This document shows, one piece after another, positions 53,601 through 64,000 of a stretch of DNA of 64,000 nucleotides. The position numbers and the translations under genes were made by a program. Positions within the stretch are counted from its first letter, which is position 1; each line of letters starts with the position of its first letter. The notes under the pieces are model-generated. The model was given only the letters and a program-made list of their open reading frames with translations. It searched no databases and was not told the origin of the DNA. This DNA comes from Trichuris trichiura (lineage: Eukaryota > Nematoda > Enoplea > Trichinellida > Trichuridae). Location: the NCBI GenBank assembly GCA_037903355.1, contig JBAJFE010000026.1, positions 496,001 through 560,000 of the forward strand, given 5' to 3'.

Positions 53601-56600
53601 TACATTAATATCGAGACCTTGTTTGGCGACCGTTGCAGTATGAAAAGTTAATTTCCTCTTTTCTCCGACTACGCAAAGCTTGTCTAATTACTAGCTGCGG
53701 ACGAGCTTCAGGCTTACCACATTTCTTACATTTAGCTAAGGCTAAGGCTTTGCCACCAAAACGTTATCGCGATGACTATTAAGAAATGCAAACGATTTTC
53801 ATTTCTCCTTTCGAGCTTAAGTGAGAATGAATTCACTTCGAAAGCTGTCATCTTCTTGCTTAGCTCGCGTAAAGACTATTGCATCGTTTTATCGAAAATT
53901 CCAATTTAAACCCACGCGACCACATGCGTGCAAACATTAAAAGCGAGAAGAGAATACAAGCCTTTTTTGGAATTTGCCAAAGCGTAAAAAGAGAGACTAT
54001 ATAAGGCAAATTTGTTCACCAAATTGCTTCCGTTGATTTGAATAGGTGCCCAATTATAGCACTCCTAAACGAGGTGACTTTATTCGGGATTCGAAGGATA
54101 TCCGTGACTAAACCACGCAGTCTACAGGAGATACTTAAGTACAATGAGTTTACGTTTAAAAAATTCATTAACGAATGAACTTTTCGATTAAACTTTTCAA
54201 GACTGAAACGGAAAATTTATGCAAAAAAATACGGAAGGTTTAAAAGTTCTCCGACGTAGGAAAGCTAAGAATGATCTGAGGATATTGATGTTTTCGAGAT
54301 GAATAACTTGTTGAGCTTTGAATGGGAATACTACGCGGCGCCTAAAAGTCTTCCGAATCACGTGATTACAGTAGCTTATCAGGATGCACAAATTTCAAAA
54401 AAAAAGTTGACAAAAGAAACTGATCATCACGGTCAGTGCTGTCTGAACGACGAAATGTCTTCCGAAAGACGTAACAAACGCAAGCACTGAAGCAACGAGA
54501 AAGAGGTGACCAACTTAGGCTGATGGAAATTAAGTACAGTGTAAAAAACGCACTGACTCAGCCGCAAAAAAAAACAAACGCCAGTTTTACCCTCCAACGC
54601 TTCGTCACAACAGTTATAAGGGATGGCTGTTGCGACTTACTACAAAGAAAAAATAAATAAAAATGCGACAAAAAAGATAAGCGGCTATTAATTGGTGCGA
54701 CACTTACATGAAAAGTTGCCTTGCAAAATGCTTCATCAAACTCCGGCGGGACAGCGCCTCCGCTGATTGAAAAACCGAACGGAGGTGACATGAGGTAAAC
54801 TGGGCGAGTGACGAGTGATAAAATGGGGCAACTGGAAAGCGGAAGACCAGTTTCTTTTTTCTCACTTGGCAGCAAACTGCTCAACGTTGCAACGTGATCT
54901 CTGTCCCCCCCAACTTTGAGAGAGAAAATGGTCAATGGAACAACCAACCCCCAACTAGTCCATTGAACCGTAACCTGCGGCAGAAATGACGTTATCGTCA
55001 ACTGGCCGAGAACAGCTATTAATCATTATAATGCCTATCTGCAAAACGAAATTAAAACCTTCAACTCGCTAAATCTGGCCATCCATCGACCAGCAGCAGC
55101 AGTCGGCCATGCGCGCAGACTAACGGTATGGCAATAGACCAGTTTTGCTCCAAGCAAGCAGCATACATCTCTATTCCATTCCTCTTCTACAGTAAGTGTC
55201 ATTGGCAAAAATCGTACAACGCTGAAATTTCTGACCATCGCGTTTTTAATGAAAGCCAAAAAAACTGCCTATACGGTGACTTAGAAGATCTTGGACTTTA
55301 GAGATAGCCGTCATGAACAACTTTGCTTAATCAAAGGGGATGACTACAGCCCTCGGTGGGCTGTAAGGCACATATGGGATTTTTACAGTCCACTGAAGCT
55401 ATATATAGACCTTGGAGGTCGCGCAACCTTTAAAAGGAGTGGTTATATGTAATTAAAAAAATCAATACTCGGTCTACAATTAAATACAGAAGCGAATTCA
55501 AAGCTTTCCCGCTGTCGAAGCGAGATCGAATGGAAATTCATAGCCAAACTTAGCCATACTACGACAGCGCGAAAGAAAAAGGTGAAGAGGAGGATAACGT
55601 TTCAAGTTTGACGTAGGGAAAAGGATTTATTTTCTATATCCTTCTTGTCCAATTCTAATACGCCATTTTGACAAGCTTTTCAATTTCTCATTGCGTAGTT
55701 GGTTCAACAGAAACCAAATCGACAGCTTACGGGTGAAAATATCCAATAAATGGACAACGAGCGAAACACGCTTCCCCAAATTCCGTAAATGCTACGCGGG
55801 AGGTCGAAACACTGCGACTTTTTCCGAATTGTCGATGAGCCAATGAAAAACTTCCCAAAAAGGGGTAATTGCGCATACTCGCTACGATTCAGCCGACGTC
55901 TTAGAAATGAGCAAACTTGTCACAAACGAATGACGACGATAATTTAGTCAGCGTACGAAGAGTGAGTTAAGTGACTGCCTACAAATGTTTACACAACTCA
56001 AACTGCGCAAGCTAGAATGAAGAGAGAAGTTACGCCTTCACCTTCGGGCAAACTTTTACGACTACATTTTATAACGTGTGACGCCAAACCGGTACAGCCG
56101 CTTAAAAGCGGAGCAATTGGACTCCCGCGGCTATGATCGCCCAGTTTAGTTCACAGCCGCATGCCGACGACGCAGACAGTTTACGTCGGACAGTCACTAC
56201 ATAACAAATAAACAAACAGATTCCAGTTTTGCAAACAGCCGACCAACAAATGCCGCTGTTGGTGAACCGTCGACGGACGGATCAAAGTAGCAAAAGATAA
56301 AAACCCCAAGCTACACACCGCTGCTTTGAAGAGATAGTAGGAAGTTTCAATTTGGTCAGCGTAGAATTGCTTGCAGGACATAAAATTGGCAGGCGGCGGG
56401 CAAAGCAACGCAACCGATTTGGTCTTAAAGAAGATCAAGCGGAAAATGGGCGGATTCGAAGGACGAATGAGTAACAGTTGGCCACCGCCAGCACCGTTTT
56501 CACCCCGTCCTTCAAAGCATCCGGTTGCTATTATTATTATTACGCGCTGACTAAGCTGGAACAAGTCAACGTTCCCAACAAACAAAGCGCGCAAAAACCG

Positions 56601-59600
56601 ATTGGCCACAAAGGGAGAGGAACAACCAGTTGTGTCGAGCTATAGCTTTTCAAGGATGAACTTCTAGCCATCATAAATAAAAAGGATTGAAAAGTCACTG
56701 ACCTCAGTGGATGGCGCTTTCAAGCGAATGCTCGGCAAACGATCGTGGTTGCGGAAAGCCGGCACCGTCATAGTCTAAAGAAGGAAATGATCATCATTAC
56801 ACGTCCTCAATAAAATTGAGGTCCGTTAAAAACAACTCACCCGATGATCCGCTTTTCCATTTCCGCGTCGAAGGCTGCTCTTGACAACGACGACGACCTC
56901 GTCACCGTTAAAATGATCACCGGTCGTTGCAGCCCCGCGGTCGTTCGGGGTAGCGGTTCTCGATCGTTTCTGCGCTACAACAGGCAACGTTTAAACCAAA
57001 AGAAAAACAACTTTCAAATATTCAACGGACCAACGAGCAACACAAATGCAAACCGTGCGCGTCAGCCCTAACTTATTAGGCAAAAATCAATGAGCCAAAG
57101 TCAATAAAAGGTCAAGAACGCGACACCAGCTAAGGGAATGTGACAACGAACGACCGAAGAAGCGGACGAAACGGCCGGTATGGCCAAATTGAACAGGTCG
57201 AGCGTAGGTCGTCACCGTAGAGTGATCGGGTCAAAGTCAACAAGGCAAATAGAAAAGCTGCAGGCGGCTCTACCCTACGCGCCGCCTACCATTTCGTGCA
57301 CCCATTGAAACTTTCGAACAATCAGCACATTAAACAAAAGAATTGGTCGCATAGTCGTCATGCAAAGGTGTCATCTTATCGCTGACCGGAAAATGAAGAT
57401 AAAAGATACAAATCAATGCGCAAAGCGTAGAAAGGCGCCATCCCAACGGAAGGGTCGAACAGGTCCTTGGAAACGAGGTGAAATTGCCACAATGATGCGC
57501 AGGCGAAGAATGCGGCACTGACCGCGATTACCGTAAAACTAACAACATGCCAACGCTTGAAACTTGAGGAGAAGCCGGTCTAAAGCCAACAATGAGTGCA
57601 AAGTTTGCCCGCGTATTAAAGGGTTGGAGGATGACACACAGTGACGCGAACGATGACGCATCGAGGTAGTTTGTTCACGCTTCAAATATGACTAAGTTTA
57701 GCCTTTAGTAATTAGTCACTAATTGAAAAGTTTTTCAAGCTGACTAGTCGAACGCTATCGTCTTTGACAACCTACGCGGACAGACGCTAAGCAAAATGTT
57801 TCAATTTTTAAAAAAAATTTAAATTTACCATGAGCACCACGCCACGAGGTGTGTCTGCTATTGCGAATTCCTCTGAAGGAATTGCGTACAAACGGAGCGG
57901 CTGTTGCCTTGTGCTCAGGTGCGATGTCTGCTTGCGGACTGGGCGGCGGTTCGGTAACGATGCTCTTTTTCTTGGCACGTACAGGCACGGGAGGTTTCTT
58001 GCAAGCATTTGCAATGGCATTTTCGCGAAAGACTGCACTTAACGGTTGCTGCTTTGCAAGATCGTCAGCCAACTTGGCGCCCAATCCTTCAGCAACGGTT
58101 GAGTAGTCTTGCTGACCGCTGCCCTGAGCGAGCTGCTTTCCTTCATCAACTGCATGTTCAACCGCCAACGGTGGTCTATCAAGCTTTAAGCAAAGCAGCG
58201 ACGAGTTGTCCGACCGTATGCCCTCCTCTTCGCCAAAACTGGAGCCACCAGTTGGTAAGCAAGGTTCCGAAAACGATCTGACCAAAGAGGCAATGTGAAC
58301 CTGAACTTCTGGCAGGCTGGAACAGGATTTGCCGTGAAGGCGCAGCCAGCTGGCCGAACTTCAAAAAAGATGAATAACGCCGACAAGTTGGCCTCAAAAG
58401 AATTTATAGCCCACCTAGGCAAATGAAGGCGAGATGAAATGACATCGGATAAATCACGACGGCTTCCATAGTCGGATGAAAAACCATCCGACATATCCTT
58501 GACAAAGAAATCTTCTACCGGCAAATGATGAGAATGGGCTTCGAGGGATTTAGAAGTCTCATTTTTTTGTGTCAGCTTAACAAGTCTTTCGGTGGATACA
58601 ACATCCGGCATTGCGTTGAAATCAATAACAAGACTTGCGGTCGTCAGTTTTGTACAGAATGCGGCTGAACTTTCGCTTGAAACGTAGTTTACGGAATTGA
58701 CGCCGGCTTGAGCTCCAAATCGTTGGAATTCTGCTTGAAGCAACGTCCGCTCAAACGGAAAGCGCTTTTCAACTTGGACGCAAGGTAATTCGACCAAAAT
58801 TTTGCCCTCCTCCGCTTTGGACGTTTCGAAACACCTTTCCAAAAGTGAGTTCACCGAAACGGACGCTTCTTCAACGTCCGGCAATTTGTCAACATCGTTA
58901 ACGCGCTGCGCTTTTTCGACGCGCAAAACAACGTCCAGCGTTGTTGACGACGAGGTCGACCGTTCCGGATAAACAAACGTGGCGTTCTCAATTTCGAATC
59001 GTTGCAATTGATCTTCAACGGAAATGTTCGCGTCCGAAGAGCTCTGCAGCGAGCGACAAAATCATTTGAGAAAAGCAATAGATCGTCGGACAAGAATTCA
59101 AACGTTAACTAGCGTCATTTGGAATTAAGAATTTTTTTAAAACTTGCTCAATTATCATTTGTAGAAGGCATTTACGCTTCTTAAAAGAACACAAATGCAT
59201 GCATTTCTGTCCAGATTTGCGCAGGAAAAAACTGGTGCACATTTGTACCTGCATTCAACTGTATTACTGTAAAAAAATTTAAAAAGTCCCTTAGCTTCTT
59301 GATAAAGCGTTTTTTAGGCTACTGAGAGTTGCCGTCTATTTATACGCTATTTTTATAGAAAGCAAAGTTAGTACGAGCAGCAAAAATGCGTCTTTTTCGT
59401 CTACCTCTTCCTGTTCAACGTCGGACAGCTCGGAGCGAAGCGACTCCAAGATTTGCTCAGGTAGGAGGCACAGTAGCTTTACCTGGTTGACGATTATCTT
59501 AAACACAATCAATGCAAACCAAAGATGCTGTCGTCATCGTCGACTAACCTGCTTGCAAGTGGGCAGATCGATTCGGGATTTGCAGTTTGGCAGCTTCATC

Positions 59601-60173
59601 ATGTTGACAACGGAATGCAAAATCAGACTAGCATCCAAGCAGACCTGAAAGCGAATCCACTTCGAAGTGAAAGGGAAGAAACGCGCCGGCAGCAACGTAC
59701 GTTCGGATTTTTCATCAGAATTTCGTTAAGCCAACAGCCGAGTGTGTACAGGTACATCTGACGGAATGTTTACGGTTACAAAACAAGACGCGTACAAGTA
59801 TGGACAAATGGCAACCTTTGCTACGCACAAATGTTCAACTTCAACCTGACACTTCGAATCAAGCTCTGGAGGGAGGTAGTCGGAGGTTGCGTGAGTGCAA
59901 CAACGAGGGAAAGTAAGTTCGACGTGTCCATCTTTGGTTATATGCAAGTCGTCCAAGCAGAAAGGCACAAACTCGCTAACTGAATGCACCACCCGGTAAA
60001 TATAACATTTTAATAATATATCTATAGGTATATATCTTACCATTAGTGATCTCCCTTTCGACAGCTTCGACCGCCGACAGTACAAGCGACCAAAGTTGCT
60101 TTTCATCCAGATCGCATTTAAGTTGTTGCACTTTAGAATAAGTTAGCACGCGGTCAACACCCAAGTCTTTCAT
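47842..60173 (-). CDS. KIND-FERM-triple PDZ scaffold protein (FRMPD2/PTPN13-like, no phosphatase domain)
   Basis: Membrane-cortex scaffold. Exons: 60173-60041, 59979-59816, 59757-59701, 59644-59549, 59497-59405, 59043-58360, 58300-57829, 56974-56841, 56774-56703, 54974-54708 (weak), 52423-52249, 52193-52046, 51989-51788, 51761-51654, 51604-51446, 51384-51236, 51174-51031, 49651-49398, 49341-48623, 48566-48408, 48358-48218, 48152-47991, 47940-47842; total 4791 nt, about 1596 residues. KIND domain at about 1-180 (DYLPPEL, MYLYTLGCWL), long Ser-rich linker, FERM at about 725-1085 (VVLLNGQRVDV, YFFLEPEQKIYRFAPPGW, YLQLRHDIMDERL, F3 GGFRIPLSHH), then PDZ domains at about 1180 (YGLGLTLVDG), 1411 (GNLGIQVAGG, PGDRLAMVNG) and 1511 (LGLSLGKPVTGAGIFI). 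The protein stops after PDZ3, as in FRMPD2; PTPN13 has five PDZs and a phosphatase. Joining the KIND and FERM halves is inferred from phase agreement and family architecture. The start is the ATG at 60171-60173. Confidence 0.8.
50272..50502. repeat. Long foldback (inverted repeat) element in an intron of the scaffold gene
   Basis: The left arm starts GTTAAACTGTTTC and the right arm ends GAAACAGTTTAAC. The arms of about 113 nt pair almost end to end with a few mismatches: left TCCCGTTAAAGATGC with right GCATCTTCAACGGGA, and left GGCCACTCGTTAC with right GTCACGAGTGGCC. The centre is a T/A run at about 50375-50396. This resembles a foldback transposon or a hairpin RNA source. It lies in the 1379 bp intron between the FERM and PDZ exons (49652-51030). 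No target-site duplication is evident. Confidence 0.88.
50546..50616. repeat. (AAT)n microsatellite
   Basis: An uninterrupted run of about 23 AAT/TAA units starts 44 nt right of the foldback element, in the same intron. Confidence 0.97.
54708..54974 (-). CDS. Candidate linker exon of the scaffold gene
   Basis: 267 nt between a CCGCAG acceptor and a CAT|GTAAGT donor, open in one frame, phase 0 at both ends. That phase is required between the exon at 56774-56703 and the first FERM exon at 52423. It encodes a linker-like stretch (SPPFGFSISGG, PPEFDEAFCKATF) with no domain I recognise. Part of the left end may instead be intron, since several AGs lie inside it. Two other small phase-compatible exons at 52463-52523 and starting at 52611 are possible alternatives. 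Confidence 0.4.
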
Positions 60174-61132
60174 GCGAACTTAATGCATTGCATCCAGGTG
60201 AATCTGAAAAGACGATCGGTAACCGAAACTGCCACCCGGCGAGCAACTAAAACGTAAAAGCTGGCAGTAACCTGGTGAGCCGAGTGGCGATATAAATCGT
60301 TCACAGCAAACAGAAGCGCAACAGGCAGAAATAAAATCCTCACTCCAAACAGGCGCTGTTGTGATACAGAAGAGCGCAATTCAAGCGCCGGAGGGACACG
60401 ACTGGCTGGGTAAACAGGCACGAATATCGAATGTTTCGCGCATCGGCTTGAAGTCGCGAAAAAGTGTGACGTCGTGGTTTGGGGCCCTCCAATACCAAAA
60501 ATGTCGCAAATCGAACAAGTCAAAGTCGAACGCTTCGCTCAACGCCCGCGTTACCACAAAGCAGCCGCCGGTCCAACCCAACCGGTGATTCGAAGAACCT
60601 GTTTCGCTGAAGACGACGTTGAAACGATGACACATTGCTGTTTAACCAAGAGCTGATCAAAACATTTCCATTTCAACAATTACCCACTCGAGTAGGAATT
60701 GCGGACCTTTCAAGATACGGTAATGGAAACAAAGGTACAAACACCTCGGATTGAGGATTGGATGCGAATACGCTCCTTGAATTCTCCCGAGCAACAGTAC
60801 TTCTTATCTGGGCATTTCTTCTTTGCTCTGCTTAGATCAAAGGAACGTACTGTCGCGTATTTGGCTTTGGCATCACCTTTACGCAGCGATGGTATTTTTG
60901 TTTGGAATAGCGACGCTTTGTCGTTAAAATCAAAAGCCAACGGTTAGAACAAGTCTAACCGCTTTACAAGACGGCAGCGGGAAGGAATAGTTGGCCAGCT
61001 TAATGAAGAAAACTGTTCGGCTGACCATACTTAATGATTGTCAAGTAGGATAAGAAAAATGTCTACGGAACGCCCCTGATAAATCAGTTTCGCTTAGGAA
61101 TTTCCAATCAAGGGCAGTAAGAAAACGGCGAG
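60174..61132. other. 5' flank of the scaffold gene, weak plus-strand coding hints
   Basis: No firm gene. Plus-strand frames from 60501 and 60640-60960 read as possible exons (for example FNQELIKTFPFQQLPTRVG at about 60640) but I cannot find a start or a consistent splice chain. A perfect stem CGGTTAGA/TCTAACCG with a 5 nt loop lies at about 60940-60961. Confidence 0.35.
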
Positions 61133-61663
61133 ATGCATTGTAGCCTTGACCAAATGGTAATAGTCCGGTTACACTTTTCCAAACCTGACTGTTCACTTCT
61201 GCTTGAAGGCTTTATCGAGCCCGTAGGGATAGCAAATGCAAAAACTGCAAGACGAAAAACGATCCTAAGCCGCCCTTGCTCGCATGGTAATCAAGAATTA
61301 GTTTTCAAAGCGGATAGCCAACAAAGTAAACAAACTATGGAATGCAAGCTGTTGAAAATATTTGAAGCCGTCAGTAACAGCAACGCGGCAAGTTTAGGCG
61401 GTCAACATTTTTTTGACATTTTCAAACGCGCATTAGCAGTATTGGAGCAACATGTTTTCCCGACAGATCATATGCATTTGTTGGACAGCCAAGAACAGGA
61501 AGTCCCGCGTTTTCCCGCCGCGTTGACAACAAAGTATTGTGCAGCCGGTAGTGCTGTTCCGTACGACTACTCTAACGGGACTCAATTGTTCGGCAATAAC
61601 ATATTTTTCCGGTCGGCCCTAATGGGTCACTTCGTTTCCCAAAGGAAAGAAGAGGACAAATAA
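61133..61663 (+). CDS. Unassigned ORF, possibly the last exon of a hypothetical gene
   Basis: A 176-codon ORF, long for a non-genic frame here. The second half (KLLKIFEAVSNSNAASLGG, HFFDIFKRALAVLEQHVFP) reads like a helical protein segment. No signal peptide, membrane helix or known motif is seen. The ATG at 61133 follows an AG at about 61095, so the true exon may begin earlier. I do not recognise the family. Confidence 0.35.
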   Translation: MHCSLDQMVIVRLHFSKPDCSLLLEGFIEPVGIANAKTARRKTILSRPCSHGNQELVFKADSQQSKQTMECKLLKIFEAVSNSNAASLGGQHFFDIFKRALAVLEQHVFPTDHMHLLDSQEQEVPRFPAALTTKYCAAGSAVPYDYSNGTQLFGNNIFFRSALMGHFVSQRKEEDK

Positions 61664-62755
61664 AACAAACAAATAGGACCGCTCGCGCGCTTGAAATTGC
61701 CTTGCCCTTTTCCACCGTCAACGCGGCGTTCCCAAAAAATAAATCATCTCTCGACCGGCCGCTTCGGAATTCGAAAGAATTGACAACCCGCCTTCGTTAT
61801 GACAATTGCAAATATTTCGACTACCGAAAGTGATCACTTTTCGCTTGGAAAAAGTGTTTGCCACAAAATTCATCTACCGAAGGCGTACGTACGCTCGAGA
61901 AAGCGCTCTTTAACTCAATACCGTTTTAAAGATGCGCAGGTGCGAAGGAGAAATATTTTCCCAATTGCGGCTTGAGCAATCTCCCGTGGCTTCTTTTTGA
62001 CAATACAAATTGACGCGCGAGCAATAGGAGCGCTTGTTCTAGCCAGATCAAGCGTTCGATAGCATCGTAGGTGCATAAAATTTTCAGATAGCATCATCGC
62101 GGTGGGTTTCTCGGAAAATGGCGCGCACAATCAATGCCTGCGGATGAAGAAATTTGTCATTTTCAACTTTTCCAAGCTTTCACAGTGCAACGACGGCTGG
62201 GAAACGGTGAGAAATGGCAGGGCGCGCGAGACGTCGTGTAATTGATGCGCGGTGTTGGGAAATGGCGTCGATTGACTCCCTGTATATACGCTTTTTAAAC
62301 GACCACAACTGCCAGTCGGCGATAAATGGCACTTTTCGATTGGGCTGCGTAAAAATTGAATGACAGCTTCTCGGCGGATCCCGTCGCAATCCTCACCCTT
62401 CTATGGTTAACGTTTAACTTATTCGACAAATCGGCAACCTTTGACCGAAAAAGGATCAAACTACAACTGAACGCGGCTGTACTAGCTGCATTGATAAACA
62501 TATGCCGCGCTAACAATTGTACATAAGCAGATGTCGACACTTCTGCCAGCTAAGCATTGCCTAAAATGTAAATTTTTTTCCTAAGGCTAAAAAGCCTTGC
62601 CAGCTTGCTTCAACGTAGAGAATGACGGGTAGGTGCAGTTTGTAGGCAACAGTCGTGCCTAAAGATTTCACTTTCAACTGGTTAGAGTTTAAAGTTAATA
62701 GGTGGCGCTTCAATCGTTATAAGTTAGCTGGCTAAACCTGGATGGTCATTGCAGT

Positions 62756-63130
62756 GTTCGAGCAAAAAGCCATTGACACAAGACGAACCGGATTTAGACT
62801 GGCTCACAGAACGTGCCGCTATATGCTCGCCGTCGTCGCAGCGAACAATGCTCGTAACTGATCGGTCGTCCAGTCATCACTCGTTGCCGCCCAAGACAAG
62901 TCCCATCCGTTGGACCACCTCGTGCGCTACGGACGTACTGGAACCGACGGTATCGACTAGTTGCATGGCGACCAACCAACAGACTACCACAACCAGGCAG
63001 GACATCCTGAGGCGTTTTCTTGCCTGGATTCGAGGTCGAAAGTACACGCGCGAAAAGCCGGCAAAAATGAAGTCGTCCGCCTCGTGGCCGTTTGGTCACA
63101 AAGTGACAAATGGAAATTTTTTAAAGAAAG
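62756..63130 (+). CDS. Candidate internal exon of an unrecognised gene
   Basis: Open for 375 nt from a CATTGCAG acceptor (ending 62755) to an AAAG|GTAACT donor. The sequence is polar and Ser/Thr-rich, ending with a basic stretch (DILRRFLAWIRGRKYTREK). A possible following exon starts after the acceptor at about 63165, but its most protein-like frame does not match the phase. No function can be assigned. Confidence 0.3.
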
Positions 63131-64000
63131 GTAACTAATTGCATCCTTTTTGACAATTTGACAGTTGGCCATTGTCGTTGCGTGGCGGCGACCCTAATCG
63201 CTTCGGCGTTCTTTCGTCCAAACGGGCGCCGAGAAAACTTCTTCTTCAAAGGGGCGCCAAGGTCACCACCACTCACCATCGCCGGCTACGGACGTGCGCG
63301 CGCGCGCGCGCTATCAATTCCAAATTTCGACTCCATTACGCGCCAGTCGTCTCCAAAAGCGACAGCATTTTGACAAGGCAGTGACCGAGCCAAACAAGGC
63401 GGCAAATTGACGCTTCGCTTCTGACTTCATCGTGGCAACTTCCACTTAGGCGCTCGATCGATTCACAATCAACTTTTTGCATAATTACCTCACATGGACG
63501 CGCTTATTAGACGTTCCGATTAGGCGCATATACCGTAGATGGTCATTGTTGCGAGACGAAAAGAGAAATTGAAGCAACGGCAAGAAGTAGCAATTACAAA
63601 AATGCCCCAACAAGCATAAACGGGATATGTGTTGGAATTGTTCCTATTCGCTACGCAATGGAATGCGGGAAGGTAGTAAAGGCATGGCGGGTAGAGATGC
63701 CACCGAGCGGCGGCGACAGGCGTTCCTTTGCCGGAGCCAACTGGCATTCATGATTGATGGTTGCATGGATTGGAACACCAGTGATGAATTCAATTCTTGC
63801 AAAACGCAATGTTGAAGCCTTCTCGGCGGAGCTGCAAAACCCCGAAACAGTGTTGGCCCATTTTTAGGCACAAAACCAATGCTTTTCGATCGAGTCGGCT
63901 GCTCCCCTGATAAGCAGATATGAGCAGCGTCGATTCAGCCTGTAGGAGAAGATGTCAAATATCCCGTCTGACGTCGATCATTCCCGCCGCCGTGAATCCG
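63131..64000. other. Right edge, nothing firmly coding
   Basis: Contains an alternating CG run at 63296-63311 and several short overlapping ORFs on both strands. I cannot support a gene. Confidence 0.4.

Overview
The window looks like nuclear DNA of a small-genome animal, most likely a nematode. Coding sequence is cut into many exons by introns of about 45-60 bp with GT-AG ends, and the gene families are animal ones: Onecut, two-finger GATA, LDL-receptor family, KIND-FERM-PDZ. I suspect a clade I nematode of the Trichuris type, but that is a guess from intron size, base composition and family content. No prokaryotic or viral genes were seen. All gene models were built by hand from reading frames, splice signals and phase consistency; the seven complete or near-complete multi-exon models sum to a multiple of three.

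Left part (1-6.1 kb, all minus strand): the active-site part of a classical protein tyrosine phosphatase running off the left edge, then two tandem CDK1-family genes with the same seven-exon layout. The left copy is a normal CDK1-type kinase. The right copy has lost the DFG aspartate and the T-loop and looks like a pseudokinase. Next (6.1-18.5 kb) comes a long upstream region and a plus-strand Onecut gene whose CUT domain and homeodomain are separated by a 2.7 kb intron. A minus-strand LDL-receptor/LRP-like endocytic receptor lies at 18.5-22.1 kb; its last splice decides whether the tail carries an NPxY motif.

The middle holds a nearly 11 kb stretch with no gene I can support, then a plus-strand two-finger GATA factor (32.9-37.0 kb). 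After a further gene-poor stretch comes a minus-strand cluster: RNA polymerase III subunit RPC3 (13 short exons), a tyrosinase-family protein that keeps copper site A but has lost all three copper B histidines, and a 12 kb KIND-FERM-triple-PDZ scaffold gene of FRMPD2 type without a phosphatase domain. A large intron of that gene carries a 231 bp foldback hairpin followed by an (AAT)n tract. The last 4 kb contain two unassigned plus-strand ORFs.

The genes are functionally unrelated (signalling and cell cycle, transcription factors, an endocytic receptor, Pol III). The close spacing of the scaffold and tyrosinase genes (187 bp from stop to start) could indicate co-transcription. The most interesting signals are the paired CDK1 and pseudo-CDK1, the copper-B-less tyrosinase, the foldback hairpin, the repeated GTTCG-type donor sites, and a dispersed CAGGTT-containing motif that recurs far more often than chance.
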